Shown piece by piece: positions 9,590 through 18,284 of a stretch of DNA of 64,000 nucleotides (position 1 is the stretch's first letter; each line of letters opens with the position of its first letter). Made by a program: the position numbers and the translations under genes. This DNA is from an uncultured Sulfitobacter sp. (GTDB taxonomy: Bacteria > Pseudomonadota > Alphaproteobacteria > Rhodobacterales > Rhodobacteraceae), in NCBI RefSeq assembly GCF_947499945.1, contig NZ_CANMQD010000007.1:1-64000 (forward strand). Reading direction: 5' to 3'. A model generated the notes under the pieces. The model made no database searches. It worked only from the letters and a program-made list of their open reading frames with translations, and was not told the origin of the DNA.

Positions 9590-9985
9590 GTGAAAAGCCT
9601 ACACCAGACACCAACGTTGCGCACCTGATTTACGCACCGACCCAGAAGCCTTTTCTTTATGGTCAGCTCAGCTTGGTGCAAATATCATGCAATTCCTTAC
9701 AAAAAACCCAAACCGGCCCTTCGCGATCAACGCGGCGAAGGTCGGTTGAGAGCCCATACCGTTGAAAAAGCAGTGCCGAATTCTGCTTATTACTTCTTCA
9801 CGCAGCCGCTCAAGACACTACCATTTTCCCTCACTTTGGCTATGGAAGCGGCGTCGAAACACCAGCTGGAATTACGCTTTTCTCGTACAGTTGACATTTC
9901 TTTTGGAAGAATTCAGGGCGCTCGCACGTTAATATTGCAAGCGACACCAACAAGTGCTGCCTCAACCTTTCGGAAGGAACACAAA
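9590..9985. other. Noncoding region upstream of the AcfC-like gene
   Basis: About 400 bases without a gene. The AcfC reading frame stays open back to 9659, but that translation has no signal peptide and no family character. It presumably holds promoters for the solute-binding protein and the divergent recombinase. No repeat is seen. Confidence 0.4.
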
Positions 9986-10783
9986 ATGCGAACAATAGCC
10001 ATTCTTGCAACAACTGCATTGATTGCGAACTCAGCGCTGGCCCAAGATACCCAGCTTTATGATTCAGCGATCAAACACATGCCAAAGGACGGCATCGTTA
10101 AGCTCTATGGTGCTGGGGGTCCACATACCGCATTCAAGAAAGTCGCCGAAGTTTGGGAGGCGCAGACTGGCAACAAAGTTGAAATTATTGCAGGCCCAGA
10201 ATCCAAATGGTCCGCAGCGGCTCAGGCGGATGCTGATATTCTTTGGGGTACATCCGAACAGTCGATGACAGCGTTTTTGCAGACGTACCTGACATTTTCG
10301 CCCGATCAGGTTGATCCGATCTATATTCGTCCGACAGTGATCGCTGTGAAGGCGGGCAATCCCAAAGGTATCGACGGTTTCGATGACTTGCTGAAAGACG
10401 GGATCAAGATTGTGGTGACTGAAGGCTCTGGTGTCTACAATACCTCCGGCACCGGCACATGGGAAGACGTGGCTGGCCGTACAGGCAACCTTGAAGATGT
10501 GCGCGCGTTTCGGAAGAACATTGTGAGTTATGGCCTCGGTTCCGGCGCAAGTTTCAAGGCATTCAAAGAGATGGATGCTGACGCCTGGATCACTTGGCCA
10601 AATTGGCCGATCACACATCCGGACGTACTGGACATGGTACAAATCGACGATGACCGCCAGATTTGGCGCGATGTGAATGTGGCCGTCGCACCCGATGCCG
10701 ACCCTGAAGCGCAAATGTTCCTTGATTTCCTGATAACAGACGAGGCCCAAAGTCTCATGAAAACAGAGGGATGGGTTCGTTAA
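9986..10783 (+). CDS. AcfC-like periplasmic solute-binding protein
   Basis: A 265-aa secreted protein with a Sec signal peptide (about residues 1-20, ending ALAQ). The mature part shows LYGAGGPHTAFKK near its start and DILWGTSEQSMTAF, features of the AcfC group (COG4588), which resembles sulfate/molybdate-type binding proteins. The start at 9986 was chosen because GGAAGGA precedes it and the signal peptide begins there; the open frame upstream is ignored. It comes just before a molybdenum sulfite dehydrogenase, so an oxyanion or organosulfur ligand is possible, but no ABC permease is adjacent and the ligand is unknown. Confidence 0.7.
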   Translation: MRTIAILATTALIANSALAQDTQLYDSAIKHMPKDGIVKLYGAGGPHTAFKKVAEVWEAQTGNKVEIIAGPESKWSAAAQADADILWGTSEQSMTAFLQTYLTFSPDQVDPIYIRPTVIAVKAGNPKGIDGFDDLLKDGIKIVVTEGSGVYNTSGTGTWEDVAGRTGNLEDVRAFRKNIVSYGLGSGASFKAFKEMDADAWITWPNWPITHPDVLDMVQIDDDRQIWRDVNVAVAPDADPEAQMFLDFLITDEAQSLMKTEGWVR

Positions 10784-10900
10784 GAAGCGTTTTTTAAGAA
10801 AAGGTGTAGGGCTGCGGGAATAAAATCCGCGGCCCGTACGTCAATATCGAAAGACCTTGGGTGCGCGATTGCATACCGAGGCACTGCCAGGGAGGAACAT

Positions 10901-12196
10901 ATGGCACTCGATGATGACAAAAACAAAACGGTCCACGGATTTTTTTCGAAAGATCCTGAAAAAGCGGACAAGGAATTTTTTGGCCGCGTCGCCAATCCTG
11001 ACCGTCGCGGATTTCTGAAACGCACCGGCTATGCCACGATGGCGGCTATGGTTGGGACATCAATCCCGTTTTCAGATAAGATGCCCATCGGGTTTGTCCC
11101 TGCTGCCTTCGCACAGGACGACATTTTGATGGGTAAGGATGGTCTGACATTGCTAAACGATCGACCGATCAATGCCGAAACACCCCCTGAATTTCTCGAC
11201 GATGCAATAACGCCAACCGCGCGGCACTTTGTGCGCAACAATGGCATTCCACCCGAAGACGTCGATCCAGCGACTTGGACGCTGACCATCGACGGTTTTG
11301 TTGATGCACCGATGGAACTGACCATCGCCGATCTGCGTGATCAATTTGAAGTCGTAACAATGGCTTTGACGCTCGAATGTGGAGGCAATGGTCGGGGATA
11401 TTTCAATCCGCCTGCCAAAGGCAACCAGTGGACCTATGGTGCAGTTGCTTGCTCTGAATGGACAGGTGTGCGTCTGAAAGATGTGCTGGAGAAGGCTGGC
11501 GTGCAGGCAGGCGCGATCTATACTGCGCATTACGGTGCAGACGCGCATTTATCAGGCGATCCTGACAAACTGCCTATTTCTCGCGGGATGCCTATCGATA
11601 AGGCGATGACTGACAACATCTTGATTGCGTTCGAGATGAACGGCGATGCACTCCACCCGTTGAACGGCGCACCCTTGCGTCTTGTTGTACCGGGCTGGCC
11701 TGCGTCTACAGCGCAGAAATGGCTGACACGCATCCAGCTGCGCGACATCGTTCACGATGGACCGAAAATGACCGGCACCGCCTACCGTGTGCCCAATCGT
11801 CCGGTCGAGCCAGGTGAGGACGTGGACAAAAAAGACTTCGTTATCATTGAGCGGATGCCTGTGAAGTCGCTGGTTACATTCCCCGCCAACGGTGCTGCAT
11901 CCGGAATGGAGACTGAAGTACGTGGCCATGCATGGTCAGGTGACAGGACCGTCGATAAGCTCGAAATTTCCATCGACTTTGGCGCGACTTGGCAGGATGC
12001 CGATATGGACGCACCGGTCAATTCAGGCGCATGGCAAAACTGGCGGTCAAACGTGACCTTCCCCATTGCAGGATATTACGAGGTTTGGGCGCGCGCCACA
12101 GACAGCGAAGACGACATGCAGCCATTTGCGATTGATTGGAACCCCAAAGGGTATCTCAACAACACCATGCACCGCGTCGGCCTGCGGGTGAGTTAA
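10901..12196 (+). CDS. Molybdopterin sulfite dehydrogenase catalytic subunit
   Basis: Oxidises sulfite to sulfate in the periplasm and passes electrons to cytochrome c. The 431-aa protein has a twin-arginine export signal (RRGFLKRT, 35-42), then the sulfite-oxidase molybdopterin domain with the Mo-ligating cysteine in LECGGNGRGYF (C160). A C-terminal Mo-co dimerisation domain follows, from roughly residue 310. It is of the SorA/SoxC type. The next gene is a diheme cytochrome c, the expected electron acceptor. GGAGG precedes the ATG. Without other sox genes, a stand-alone SorAB-like enzyme is more likely than SoxCD. Confidence 0.88.
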   Translation: MALDDDKNKTVHGFFSKDPEKADKEFFGRVANPDRRGFLKRTGYATMAAMVGTSIPFSDKMPIGFVPAAFAQDDILMGKDGLTLLNDRPINAETPPEFLDDAITPTARHFVRNNGIPPEDVDPATWTLTIDGFVDAPMELTIADLRDQFEVVTMALTLECGGNGRGYFNPPAKGNQWTYGAVACSEWTGVRLKDVLEKAGVQAGAIYTAHYGADAHLSGDPDKLPISRGMPIDKAMTDNILIAFEMNGDALHPLNGAPLRLVVPGWPASTAQKWLTRIQLRDIVHDGPKMTGTAYRVPNRPVEPGEDVDKKDFVIIERMPVKSLVTFPANGAASGMETEVRGHAWSGDRTVDKLEISIDFGATWQDADMDAPVNSGAWQNWRSNVTFPIAGYYEVWARATDSEDDMQPFAIDWNPKGYLNNTMHRVGLRVS

Positions 12197-12204
12197 TCTA
12201 ATCA

Positions 12205-12228
12205 GGCGGGCGCTTTGTTGTGCCCGCC
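12205..12228 (+). terminator. Stem-loop between sulfite dehydrogenase and cytochrome genes
   Basis: GGCGGGC (12205-12211) pairs with GCCCGCC (12222-12228). It starts eight bases after the stop and has no long T run. It may lower expression of the cytochrome gene relative to the dehydrogenase or stabilise the upstream message. Confidence 0.5.
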
Positions 12229-12250
12229 GAATTAAATTCTGGAGATTTCT

Positions 12251-12961
12251 ATGTTTCGTAAGATGAACCTGGGCGCGCTGGCCCTTGGTGCTACGCTTTT
12301 GTCACCCCTTCCTGCCTTTGCTGATCTCACCGATGCGCTTGCTTCGGCGGATGTGTCGCAAGGGGAGAGCGTTTTTCGCAAATGCAAAGCCTGCCACGTT
12401 GCCGCAGCAGATGGCAAAAACAAGGTTGGTCCGAACCTCTACAATATCGTTGGCGCATCTGTCGCGACAGTTGACGGATTTAAGTATTCAGCCGCGCTGA
12501 CCGAATATGGTGGCGATTGGACACCCGAGCGATTGGACGCCTTCCTCGCCAAACCCAAGGCCGAGGTCAAAGGCACAAAAATGGGGTTCGCAGGGCTGAG
12601 AAAAGATGATGATCGCGCCAACTTGATCGCCTATCTGAATACATTGTCCGATACCTCAATGGAATTTGGTGCGACGCCAGCCGCCGCTGAAGCCACGCTA
12701 CCAGAAGAAGATCCTGAATTCGGGGTTTTGAAAGTTGCGCCGGGTGTTGAGGAAACGTTTTATGCATGTACGGCCTGTCACTCCGAGATGATCGTCGCCC
12801 AACAAGGATTAACGCGCGAGCATTGGGACGAATCCTTTGAATGGATGGTCGAAGAACAGGGCATGTCAGAAATAGACGAACCCGATCGCACAATCATCCT
12901 CGACTATCTTGCCAAGCACTATAACGAAGATCGTCCCAATTTCCCTCGACCCTTAAATTAA
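12251..12961 (+). CDS. Diheme cytochrome c, sulfite dehydrogenase partner
   Basis: A 236-aa secreted protein with a signal peptide ending near ALPAFA (about 24). Two heme-binding motifs are visible: CKACH (45-49) in a class I cytochrome c domain with a likely axial methionine in KMGF (M111), and CTACH (173-177) in a second, less typical domain. The second domain resembles SorB-type cytochromes. It follows the molybdenum subunit directly and probably carries its electrons to the respiratory chain. GGAG lies just before the ATG. Confidence 0.82.
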   Translation: MFRKMNLGALALGATLLSPLPAFADLTDALASADVSQGESVFRKCKACHVAAADGKNKVGPNLYNIVGASVATVDGFKYSAALTEYGGDWTPERLDAFLAKPKAEVKGTKMGFAGLRKDDDRANLIAYLNTLSDTSMEFGATPAAAEATLPEEDPEFGVLKVAPGVEETFYACTACHSEMIVAQQGLTREHWDESFEWMVEEQGMSEIDEPDRTIILDYLAKHYNEDRPNFPRPLN

Positions 12962-12985
12962 CTGTCCTGCGCGCGCCCAAGGTAA

Positions 12986-13013
12986 TCGCTCCTGCTATGA
13001 TAAGTAGGAGCGA
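12986..13013. terminator. Bidirectional terminator-like stem-loop
   Basis: TCGCTCCT (12986-12993) and AGGAGCGA (13006-13013) form a perfect 8-bp stem with a 12-base loop between the convergent cytochrome c and anti-sigma genes. Position and symmetry suggest termination from both sides. Confidence 0.55.
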
Positions 13014-13016
13014 AAA

Positions 13017-13730
13017 TTATGCGCAGGGTGTTGCGCCACGTACTGCACCCAATAGTGCAAGCACAGTCGCAGGTTTACGTTGGTCTTGGGTGGATTGCTG
13101 TAAATATACGGTCAACGCATCAAATTTCACTTGATCCATGCCAGTTGCCAAAGATTGATACCACTGCTCACCTACAGTCCATTCTGCAGACTGCAGGGTC
13201 TGGATGGGCTGCGGGGGAGCGCCAATCCCACGCAAAAGAGTCAAACGGCATCCATTCTCTCCAACGTAGTGAGCTGAAGCTGTTGCATCAGCTGTACTTG
13301 TAACCACCAACACCATGTTCGCATCCCGCAAACTGGGGAAGCCATCTGTCTCAGCGTTGGATACAGAACGGAGGTCATTCAGCGTTGGCGCCGGAAAAGT
13401 CTGGGCCGTGTAGGCATTGTGAATGTCCAACGGGTCTTGGACACTTTGCTGAGGGGCCAGAAACACCGCCACCGCAATCGAAGCAGCGACAGCCGCGCCA
13501 GCGATCCAGCGATACGGACGCCGATTTGAGTTTGCGGGTTGTGACGTATTATTTTGGCCTGGCTTCAAGGTAGACAGTGCCTGTGACATCTCGGTGATTG
13601 ACGCAAGTGCCGCCTGTAATTCCGGTTCGTTGCGGAGCCGTTGTTCAAGGCGTGCAGCATCATCACCTCGCAATTCACCATCTGCAAAGGCACTCACCAA
13701 TTCCCAGTCTTGTTCCGTTATCTGTGTCAT
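13017..13730 (-). CDS. Membrane anti-sigma factor
   Basis: A 237-aa protein. The N-terminus (WELVSAFADGELRGDDAARL) is typical of transmembrane anti-sigma factors that bind ECF sigma factors. One membrane helix is predicted (about 75-92, WIAGAAVAASIAVAVFL), followed by a periplasmic domain of about 145 aa. Its ATG overlaps the stop of the sigma gene (ATGA), so the two are made together. I infer that it holds the sigma factor inactive until an envelope or sulfur/oxidative signal releases it; the signal cannot be read from the sequence. Confidence 0.8.
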   Translation of the reverse strand: MTQITEQDWELVSAFADGELRGDDAARLEQRLRNEPELQAALASITEMSQALSTLKPGQNNTSQPANSNRRPYRWIAGAAVAASIAVAVFLAPQQSVQDPLDIHNAYTAQTFPAPTLNDLRSVSNAETDGFPSLRDANMVLVVTSTADATASAHYVGENGCRLTLLRGIGAPPQPIQTLQSAEWTVGEQWYQSLATGMDQVKFDALTVYLQQSTQDQRKPATVLALLGAVRGATPCA

Positions 13731-14227
13731 CGTCCATTACTCTTGCGGTCCTCGGAGGGCCCTTCCACCAGTTCTAACAGCGCGCGTCGTGCCCTGCTTA
13801 ACCGGCTCATCACCGTGCCGTTGGGCACATCCATCACCTTTGCCGCTTCAGCGTATTTCAAACCCATAATATCCACCAGAAAAAGCACTTCGCGGGTGTC
13901 TGGCGGCAGTTTTTCGAATGCACGGCGGATCAGCACGTCCCGCGCATGATCTCCCGTTTGCATGCTTTCCTCAGATAGACGTCCCATACCGGCAGAATAT
14001 TCCCGGCGCACACGTAATTTTCTCAATTCATCGTAATGCAGATTACGGATGACCCGAAACATCCATGGTCGAAGTTGATCCAAAACGTCTGGCTTATTAT
14101 TGCTGCGCAAGGCACGCTCTATGGCGTCTTGAACGAGATCTTCCGCACTATCAGAGGCAGACGTTATCGATCGGGCATATGCCAGAAATTCGGGCATGAG
14201 TTGTTGAAGATGAGCGGAAACGATCAT
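13727..14227 (-). CDS. ECF-type RNA polymerase sigma factor
   Basis: A 166-aa sigma-70 family protein with region 2 (about 10-75, containing SAEDLVQDAIERAL and the RPWMFRVIRN segment) and region 4 (about 105-155, LPPDTREVLFLVDIMGLKYAEAA-type). No region 1 or 3, as expected for group 4. It is translationally coupled to the membrane anti-sigma gene that follows. It converges on the sulfite dehydrogenase/cytochrome genes, a plausible but unproven target set. A typical autoregulatory ECF promoter could not be picked out by eye. Confidence 0.88.
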   Translation of the reverse strand: MIVSAHLQQLMPEFLAYARSITSASDSAEDLVQDAIERALRSNNKPDVLDQLRPWMFRVIRNLHYDELRKLRVRREYSAGMGRLSEESMQTGDHARDVLIRRAFEKLPPDTREVLFLVDIMGLKYAEAAKVMDVPNGTVMSRLSRARRALLELVEGPSEDRKSNGR

Positions 14228-14613
14228 ATCAGCGAACTTGCTCTAATTCCAAGCAATCGTCAAAGTGAAGCTGTAGATTTAAGATCGCTCGTTTGAACAG
14301 TATTTTGGATTGATAGATTAGAGACTACTTCGCACCTCTTTCCTTGGCTCACTGTAGCATTGGGTACGTATCCAAAAACTGAAATTGTTGCTGGAAGTTC
14401 TGAGCAATTTCTCGCCGTTCATACATTGCGTCGTTATGCCGAACTTCTGCTTTTTCCATACAAGACTCTGAGATTCGCATTTGCAGCGAAAGTTGACTTT
14501 GTCCGCGTTGTGTCAGTTCAGGCAGAGCGCAGCGAATGTCCAGAAACCGATACCGGTCGTTCGTGCAGATTGCGTCTACATAGGATTGGCATGGCTGGAT
14601 CTCAGTATCTCGG
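14228..14613. other. Noncoding region between ECF sigma and DUF3010 genes
   Basis: About 390 bases without a convincing gene. The stretch from about 14480 to 14580 (with GCAGCGAATGTCC and GGTCGTTCGTGCAG words) looks like decayed intergenic text shared in style with 3255-3360. It should contain the sigma-operon promoter. Nothing else is seen. Confidence 0.4.
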
Positions 14614-15045
14614 CTATGCTAAAAATCCCGGCTTCGTCAAAGCATAAGCTCCGGAAAGAAATGCGTTCTTCAAGTAAACAGGCAGCTTCTCGGGATATTT
14701 ATCAAGGTCTTTCTTGGCGTAGTGAGAGAGTGCCACCGGACTAACGAACTTGGTTTTGCTTCCTTCGACGAGTTGGATCAAGGTTTCAATTTTGAAGGAA
14801 ACCGCCCCGCCTGCCATACGGCCTTTCTTGGCACGAGTTTTAATCACGAACACATCAATCTCGTAATCTCGGGAAAACTGTTGAAGTTCTGCCAATACTG
14901 ATCGTAGATCGGCCTCGGATGCGTCATCCTCCAGCACTACCCGTGTGGTCTTCAGGCGCAGCATTTCCACGCCGCCTTCATCATCATGGTAGGCAACGGC
15001 AAGCCGAACTTCACTCGCCGATATTTCACATCCACAAACTCTCAT
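14614..15045 (-). CDS. DUF3010 family protein
   Basis: A 143-aa soluble protein. The opening MRVCGCEISASEVRLAV and the centre KGRMAGGAVSFKIE match the DUF3010 family, which has an RNase H-like look (repeated beta strands with acidic ends) but no assigned function. AGGAGG precedes the ATG, and the gene stands alone. It lies just outside the plasmid backbone as I draw it. Confidence 0.65.
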   Translation of the reverse strand: MRVCGCEISASEVRLAVAYHDDEGGVEMLRLKTTRVVLEDDASEADLRSVLAELQQFSRDYEIDVFVIKTRAKKGRMAGGAVSFKIETLIQLVEGSKTKFVSPVALSHYAKKDLDKYPEKLPVYLKNAFLSGAYALTKPGFLA

Positions 15046-15477
15046 GTGTCACGCCTCCTTTTGAAAACTTGTCATTACCACATTGCCGACCTGAAAAATT
15101 CAAACCTTCGCTGCACTTTGAAAGAACACCATAGCCAGCGGCACAATGGCCGTCCTGCCTAATTGAAGCTGCACCAACAAAAGATCAGCGTAGTTACGAT
15201 AACAGGCAATTATCCTCGCAATCAGCCAACACCAGCGACGACCAAGACTCGCTTCCTTCGATCAAGAAATGTGGAATTTGGGCAACCACGATCACCAGAA
15301 TCCAAACATAGATGCTCTGGTTTCACTTGGAAATCTGACAACTTGGTGGTTAATGCTGTCTGAGAAACAGCAACATTGGGCGTTATACTACCTGCTCAGT
15401 GGCAATATTATAGCTACGACCAGACGATGGGCCACTTAGAGAACCACTGTCTTGAGTAGAACGGGAAGAGGTTTGGT
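15046..15477. other. Noncoding region at the left edge of the plasmid backbone
   Basis: About 430 bases with no gene. Near its right end, GCAATATTATAGC (15402-15414) resembles one half of the AT-rich palindrome found at other plasmid promoters and lies about 65 bases before the next start codon. Confidence 0.4.
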
Positions 15478-15846
15478 GTGAGCAGCATCCAAGACAACGA
15501 AGCACCAAATGTGATTACTGAGACACGTTTCCGCACATTGATGCAAAGCGGGTACCTTGCGGAGGTCTATTGCCAATCTTCCGCCTTCAACAAAAGCGCG
15601 GTGTGGTACGGTGTATGGGTGATCCGCATTATCGACGAAGACAGGACCTTCATGAAGCTCTTGGTCCCAGCACGATCGATGTCAGACAAGCATGATGAAA
15701 TCAGAATTCGCGAGTTTAAGACGGCGAACGGTCTGATCTCTTTCCTTGCCAGCATGGGGTGCACACATGCCAATGTACCGCTTCAAGAAGGCGGGGTTTC
15801 AACACACGCGTTGCCTGCTGAGCTTCTGGCCAAGGATGAGGGCTGA
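15478..15846 (+). CDS. Hypothetical plasmid protein, paralogue of 17243-17611
   Basis: A 122-aa protein of unknown function with a GTG start behind AAGAGG. It aligns along most of its length with the protein at 17243: APNVITETRFRTLMQSGY against APNVVTEARFRSLLQSAY, AVWYGVWVIR against AVWYGEWIIR, and FKTANGLISFL identical. No signal peptide or membrane segment is seen, so it should be cytoplasmic. Two copies at the head of the T4SS region, each downstream of an AT-rich site, suggest a duplicated regulatory or accessory transfer gene. The function cannot be stated. Confidence 0.7.
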   Translation: MSSIQDNEAPNVITETRFRTLMQSGYLAEVYCQSSAFNKSAVWYGVWVIRIIDEDRTFMKLLVPARSMSDKHDEIRIREFKTANGLISFLASMGCTHANVPLQEGGVSTHALPAELLAKDEG

Positions 15847-15875
15847 CAAAACTTCGAGATTTTAATCCCAAGCTC

Positions 15876-16643
15876 TCAATAGTTGACCTGTTCAAAACCG
15901 TAGTTCCCCTCGTAGTCGCGCCATTCGACAAAGACGGAGCGATGCCAGATCGACGGGCAGTTAGACCCCCAACGCTCCGTTCCGACATGTGCATCTGGCA
16001 GGTCGGCGATGCCTGCACGGCTCCAACGGTAATCACCTTGAGTGCCGTAAGATCCGAGCCGCACTCTCGCTGATCTTTCGCAGTCACCTTCGCTCCCTGC
16101 CTCCCTTTGGTTTGCTTGGACGTCGAACACCCGGATTGATCGAACAAAGTTGAATTCTTGACCGCTTATGTCGATATCCGCTGTTCCAGTCTCGTCACTC
16201 AGACCTTGGACCAAGTTCAGGATTGCAGCTTCGGGCAATCGTGCAGCAGGACCACCACCCTGCCTCAGAAGCGCGAATTGTGGGATGAGGTCAAAATCAC
16301 CTACAGGGCTGTTTGGAAGTGACTGTACCGGCGCATCCTCCATTTTGAACAAGATATCGTAGATACGATCAGCCGTCAGCATTTGCGGATCTGTTCTGTA
16401 AGCTGCTCCCATAGGACAACGCCAGATTTGAAGAGGCGGCTCCACGGGCCAAGGCGTTATGCGTCGGATGAACTCGGCGCGGGCTCGAGCACAGGGAACG
16501 GACGCTGGCCATCCGCCAGAAAGGCACAACAAGATTGCACAGTCTATTTGGTAGCTTTGCGCTTGGGCTCGATCTGGAACAGCAGTCAAACTGATGACCC
16601 CTGCAATCAATGAGAATGCGGAAGTGCGCAGAAAATTAAGCAT
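15876..16643 (-). CDS. Secreted cysteine-containing conjugation-associated protein
   Basis: 255 aa with a Sec signal peptide (MLNFLRTSAFSLIAGV, cleavage near RAQAQS). The mature N-terminus YQIDCAILLCLSGGWPASVP, with a further Cys shortly after, resembles the Cys-rich start of TrbM/KikA-like proteins of conjugative plasmids. WRCPMG and C-terminal cysteines suggest disulfides. The start at 16643 is preferred to 16655 because GGAG sits seven bases before it. An AT-rich palindrome is 35 bases upstream. It lies next to the T4SS operon but on the other strand. A role in pilus assembly or the periplasm is inferred. Confidence 0.6.
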   Translation of the reverse strand: MLNFLRTSAFSLIAGVISLTAVPDRAQAQSYQIDCAILLCLSGGWPASVPCARARAEFIRRITPWPVEPPLQIWRCPMGAAYRTDPQMLTADRIYDILFKMEDAPVQSLPNSPVGDFDLIPQFALLRQGGGPAARLPEAAILNLVQGLSDETGTADIDISGQEFNFVRSIRVFDVQANQREAGSEGDCERSARVRLGSYGTQGDYRWSRAGIADLPDAHVGTERWGSNCPSIWHRSVFVEWRDYEGNYGFEQVNY

Positions 16644-16677
16644 AGGGCGCTCCATAGCAAAAATGATGCTATGCTTA

Positions 16678-16703
16678 TTAACACTATATTATAGTATTGT
16701 TAA
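16678..16703 (-). promoter_or_regulatory. AT-rich imperfect palindrome upstream of the secreted-protein gene
   Basis: TTAACACTATATTATAGTATTGTTAA: the outer TTAACA/TGTTAA arms are perfect and the centre contains a -10-like TATTAT/TATAAT. It lies 35 bases before the start at 16643. It is a looser member of the palindrome family seen at 17168, 33873, 39641 and 48936. Confidence 0.5.
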
Positions 16704-16784
16704 GTGAAAGATTTGAACGCCATACCCATCTGTTCGTGGACGCACCAAATCAAACTTAAGACGAGGTCGCCGTAAATACTTGTG

Positions 16785-17054
16785 TTACTCAACCATTTCC
16801 AGAACGAAGCGGCCATATTCTTGGCTAACTTCCTGCGCCTCGGTGAAAGCACGGGCACGCTCGCCCTCCATGCAGCGAAAGTAATCTTGCACCTCGTCGA
16901 TGTAATTCTCGAAATCTAAGCGAATGAGGTCTTCGTATTCCTTGGCAGCCGCAGGATCGCTGGGAACAAAGGGGCGAGCGGGCGCAAGACAGGTTTCCGC
17001 ACCCGCTTGCGAACACACTGCAATCAGCAAGACCGTAAAACCCCGAACAATCAT
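16785..17054 (-). CDS. Small secreted hypothetical protein
   Basis: 89 aa with a signal peptide (MIVRGFTVLLIAVCSQAGA) and a mature acidic helical part of about 70 aa with two cysteines (ETCLAP and YFRCMEGE). The AAAKEYEDLIRLDFENYIDEV stretch looks like a single amphipathic helix pair. It sits divergent from the T4SS operon and shares its AT-rich promoter region. No family is recognised; a periplasmic accessory of the transfer system is a guess from position. Confidence 0.55.
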   Translation of the reverse strand: MIVRGFTVLLIAVCSQAGAETCLAPARPFVPSDPAAAKEYEDLIRLDFENYIDEVQDYFRCMEGERARAFTEAQEVSQEYGRFVLEMVE

Positions 17055-17167
17055 GATGCGTATGATATCTTCCGCCTTCTCACTGTTTTTATGGGTACTT
17101 TTCCATGACAGCGATTACTTGCCAAACCTGCTCAGACTTCAACATGGTACAATCTTATAACTTGATG

Positions 17168-17184
17168 TCAATATTATAACATTG
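17168..17184. promoter_or_regulatory. AT-rich operator at the head of the T4SS operon
   Basis: TCAATATTATAACATTG. The same 17-base core occurs, reverse-complemented, upstream of rep at 48937-48953. It lies between the divergent genes at 17054 (minus) and 17243 (plus), about 60-70 bases before the T4SS operon start, so it could control both directions. Confidence 0.6.
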
Positions 17185-17242
17185 TATTGAGGTGGAACCG
17201 AGGAACGGTTCCCGACCTGCCAACAACAGTGAAAGTGCAGCA

Positions 17243-17611
17243 ATGGGCCCAGAGTTAGAGAGAGAAGCGCCCAATGTGGTCACAGAAGCACGTTTCAGAT
17301 CTCTCCTGCAAAGCGCGTACCATGCTGAAGTCGTTTGCAAGTGCACTGCCGAGAACAGGAGGGCCGTCTGGTACGGTGAATGGATTATTCGGGCAGTCGA
17401 CAATACTCAAAAGCGCGAGAAGCTCCTGGTATTGGCCCGCCGAAAGTCAGGCGATGCAGACGAAGTGGTCGCTAGAACATTTAAGACAGCAAACGGTCTC
17501 ATCTCATTCCTTTACAGTATGGGTTTCGCCCAAATTAATATCCCCCTTTATCAAGGTGGCCGCTCGTCCCAAGTACTTACTCACTTCCCTGCAGCACCTA
17601 ACCATCGCTAG
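17243..17611 (+). CDS. Hypothetical protein heading the T4SS operon, paralogue of 15478-15846
   Basis: 122 aa. The frame also offers a GTG at 17192, but the ATG at 17243 puts exactly eight residues before APNVVTEARF, as in the paralogue, so it is preferred. Shared blocks are listed under the 15478 gene. The 3' end overlaps the lytic transglycosylase gene by about 55 bases, so the two are probably co-expressed. It is probably cytoplasmic and its function is unknown. First position in the operon, behind a palindromic operator, would suit a small regulator, but no DNA-binding fold is evident. Confidence 0.65.
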   Translation: MGPELEREAPNVVTEARFRSLLQSAYHAEVVCKCTAENRRAVWYGEWIIRAVDNTQKREKLLVLARRKSGDADEVVARTFKTANGLISFLYSMGFAQINIPLYQGGRSSQVLTHFPAAPNHR

Positions 17612-18284
17612 CGCCATCGGGTTTATGCTTGTCAGCAGTGCCGCAACTGCTCAAGGCATGGTCTTGGTTATGCAGGGTGACGGCTCTCTGTCGGAATCCG
17701 CCTCGCAAAACAACTTCGCCAGGAATTATAACGAAGGAGTTGGGCAAGGCACTGCGTCAGAAGGCCTGCGACTCTTCGGCCAGCAACCTGAAGAAGCCGG
17801 ATCTGCCAGCGAAGGCTTCCGTGTCTCTTCAATTGCTCCACAACGCATCGCGCCTCGTCCAGAAATACTAGCTGCAATTGATGAGACGGCCCTGCGCTAT
17901 GCAAGCAACCCTGCCCTACGTCGTGCTGGCCTCTCAGTGACAGAATGGCGGCTGTTGTTTCGCTCAAACATTGAAATTGAGAGTGCATATAACCCTAACG
18001 CTCGCAGTCAGGTTGGTGCCATCGGTTTGGGCCAACTGATGCCAGAGACCGCCTCAGATTTGCGCGTCGACCCCCACAATTGGCGGCAGAACCTTGATGG
18101 GTCTGCGCGGTATTTACTCATGATGTTGGAGCAGTTTGGCGACCCCCGACTGGCACTAGCCGCATACAACGCTGGACCTAACGCAGTCGCCCAATACGCA
18201 GGCATCCCACCTTACCGAGAAACTCAAAACCACGTCAGCCGTGTGCTGGCCGTATTCAACAGGCTTGAGGGAGAAAACTCATGA
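17556..18284 (+). CDS. virB1: VirB1-like lytic transglycosylase
   Basis: About 242 aa. The proposed GTG start gives a basic N-terminus and a signal peptide ending near SSAATAQ; an ATG at 17625 is the alternative. The SLT domain (about 120-235) contains the catalytic glutamate in NIEIESAYNP, followed by QVGAIGLGQLMPETA and AAYNAGP. It opens the peptidoglycan so that the T4SS channel can assemble. Its last codons overlap the virB2 ATG (ATGA). A second SLT protein is encoded 3 kb downstream in the same operon. Confidence 0.82.
   Translation: MAARPKYLLTSLQHLTIASAIGFMLVSSAATAQGMVLVMQGDGSLSESASQNNFARNYNEGVGQGTASEGLRLFGQQPEEAGSASEGFRVSSIAPQRIAPRPEILAAIDETALRYASNPALRRAGLSVTEWRLLFRSNIEIESAYNPNARSQVGAIGLGQLMPETASDLRVDPHNWRQNLDGSARYLLMMLEQFGDPRLALAAYNAGPNAVAQYAGIPPYRETQNHVSRVLAVFNRLEGENS

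Noticed and set aside
9659-9985. A 109-residue N-terminal extension of the AcfC-like protein
   Set aside because: The signal peptide and a good ribosome site both start at 9986.
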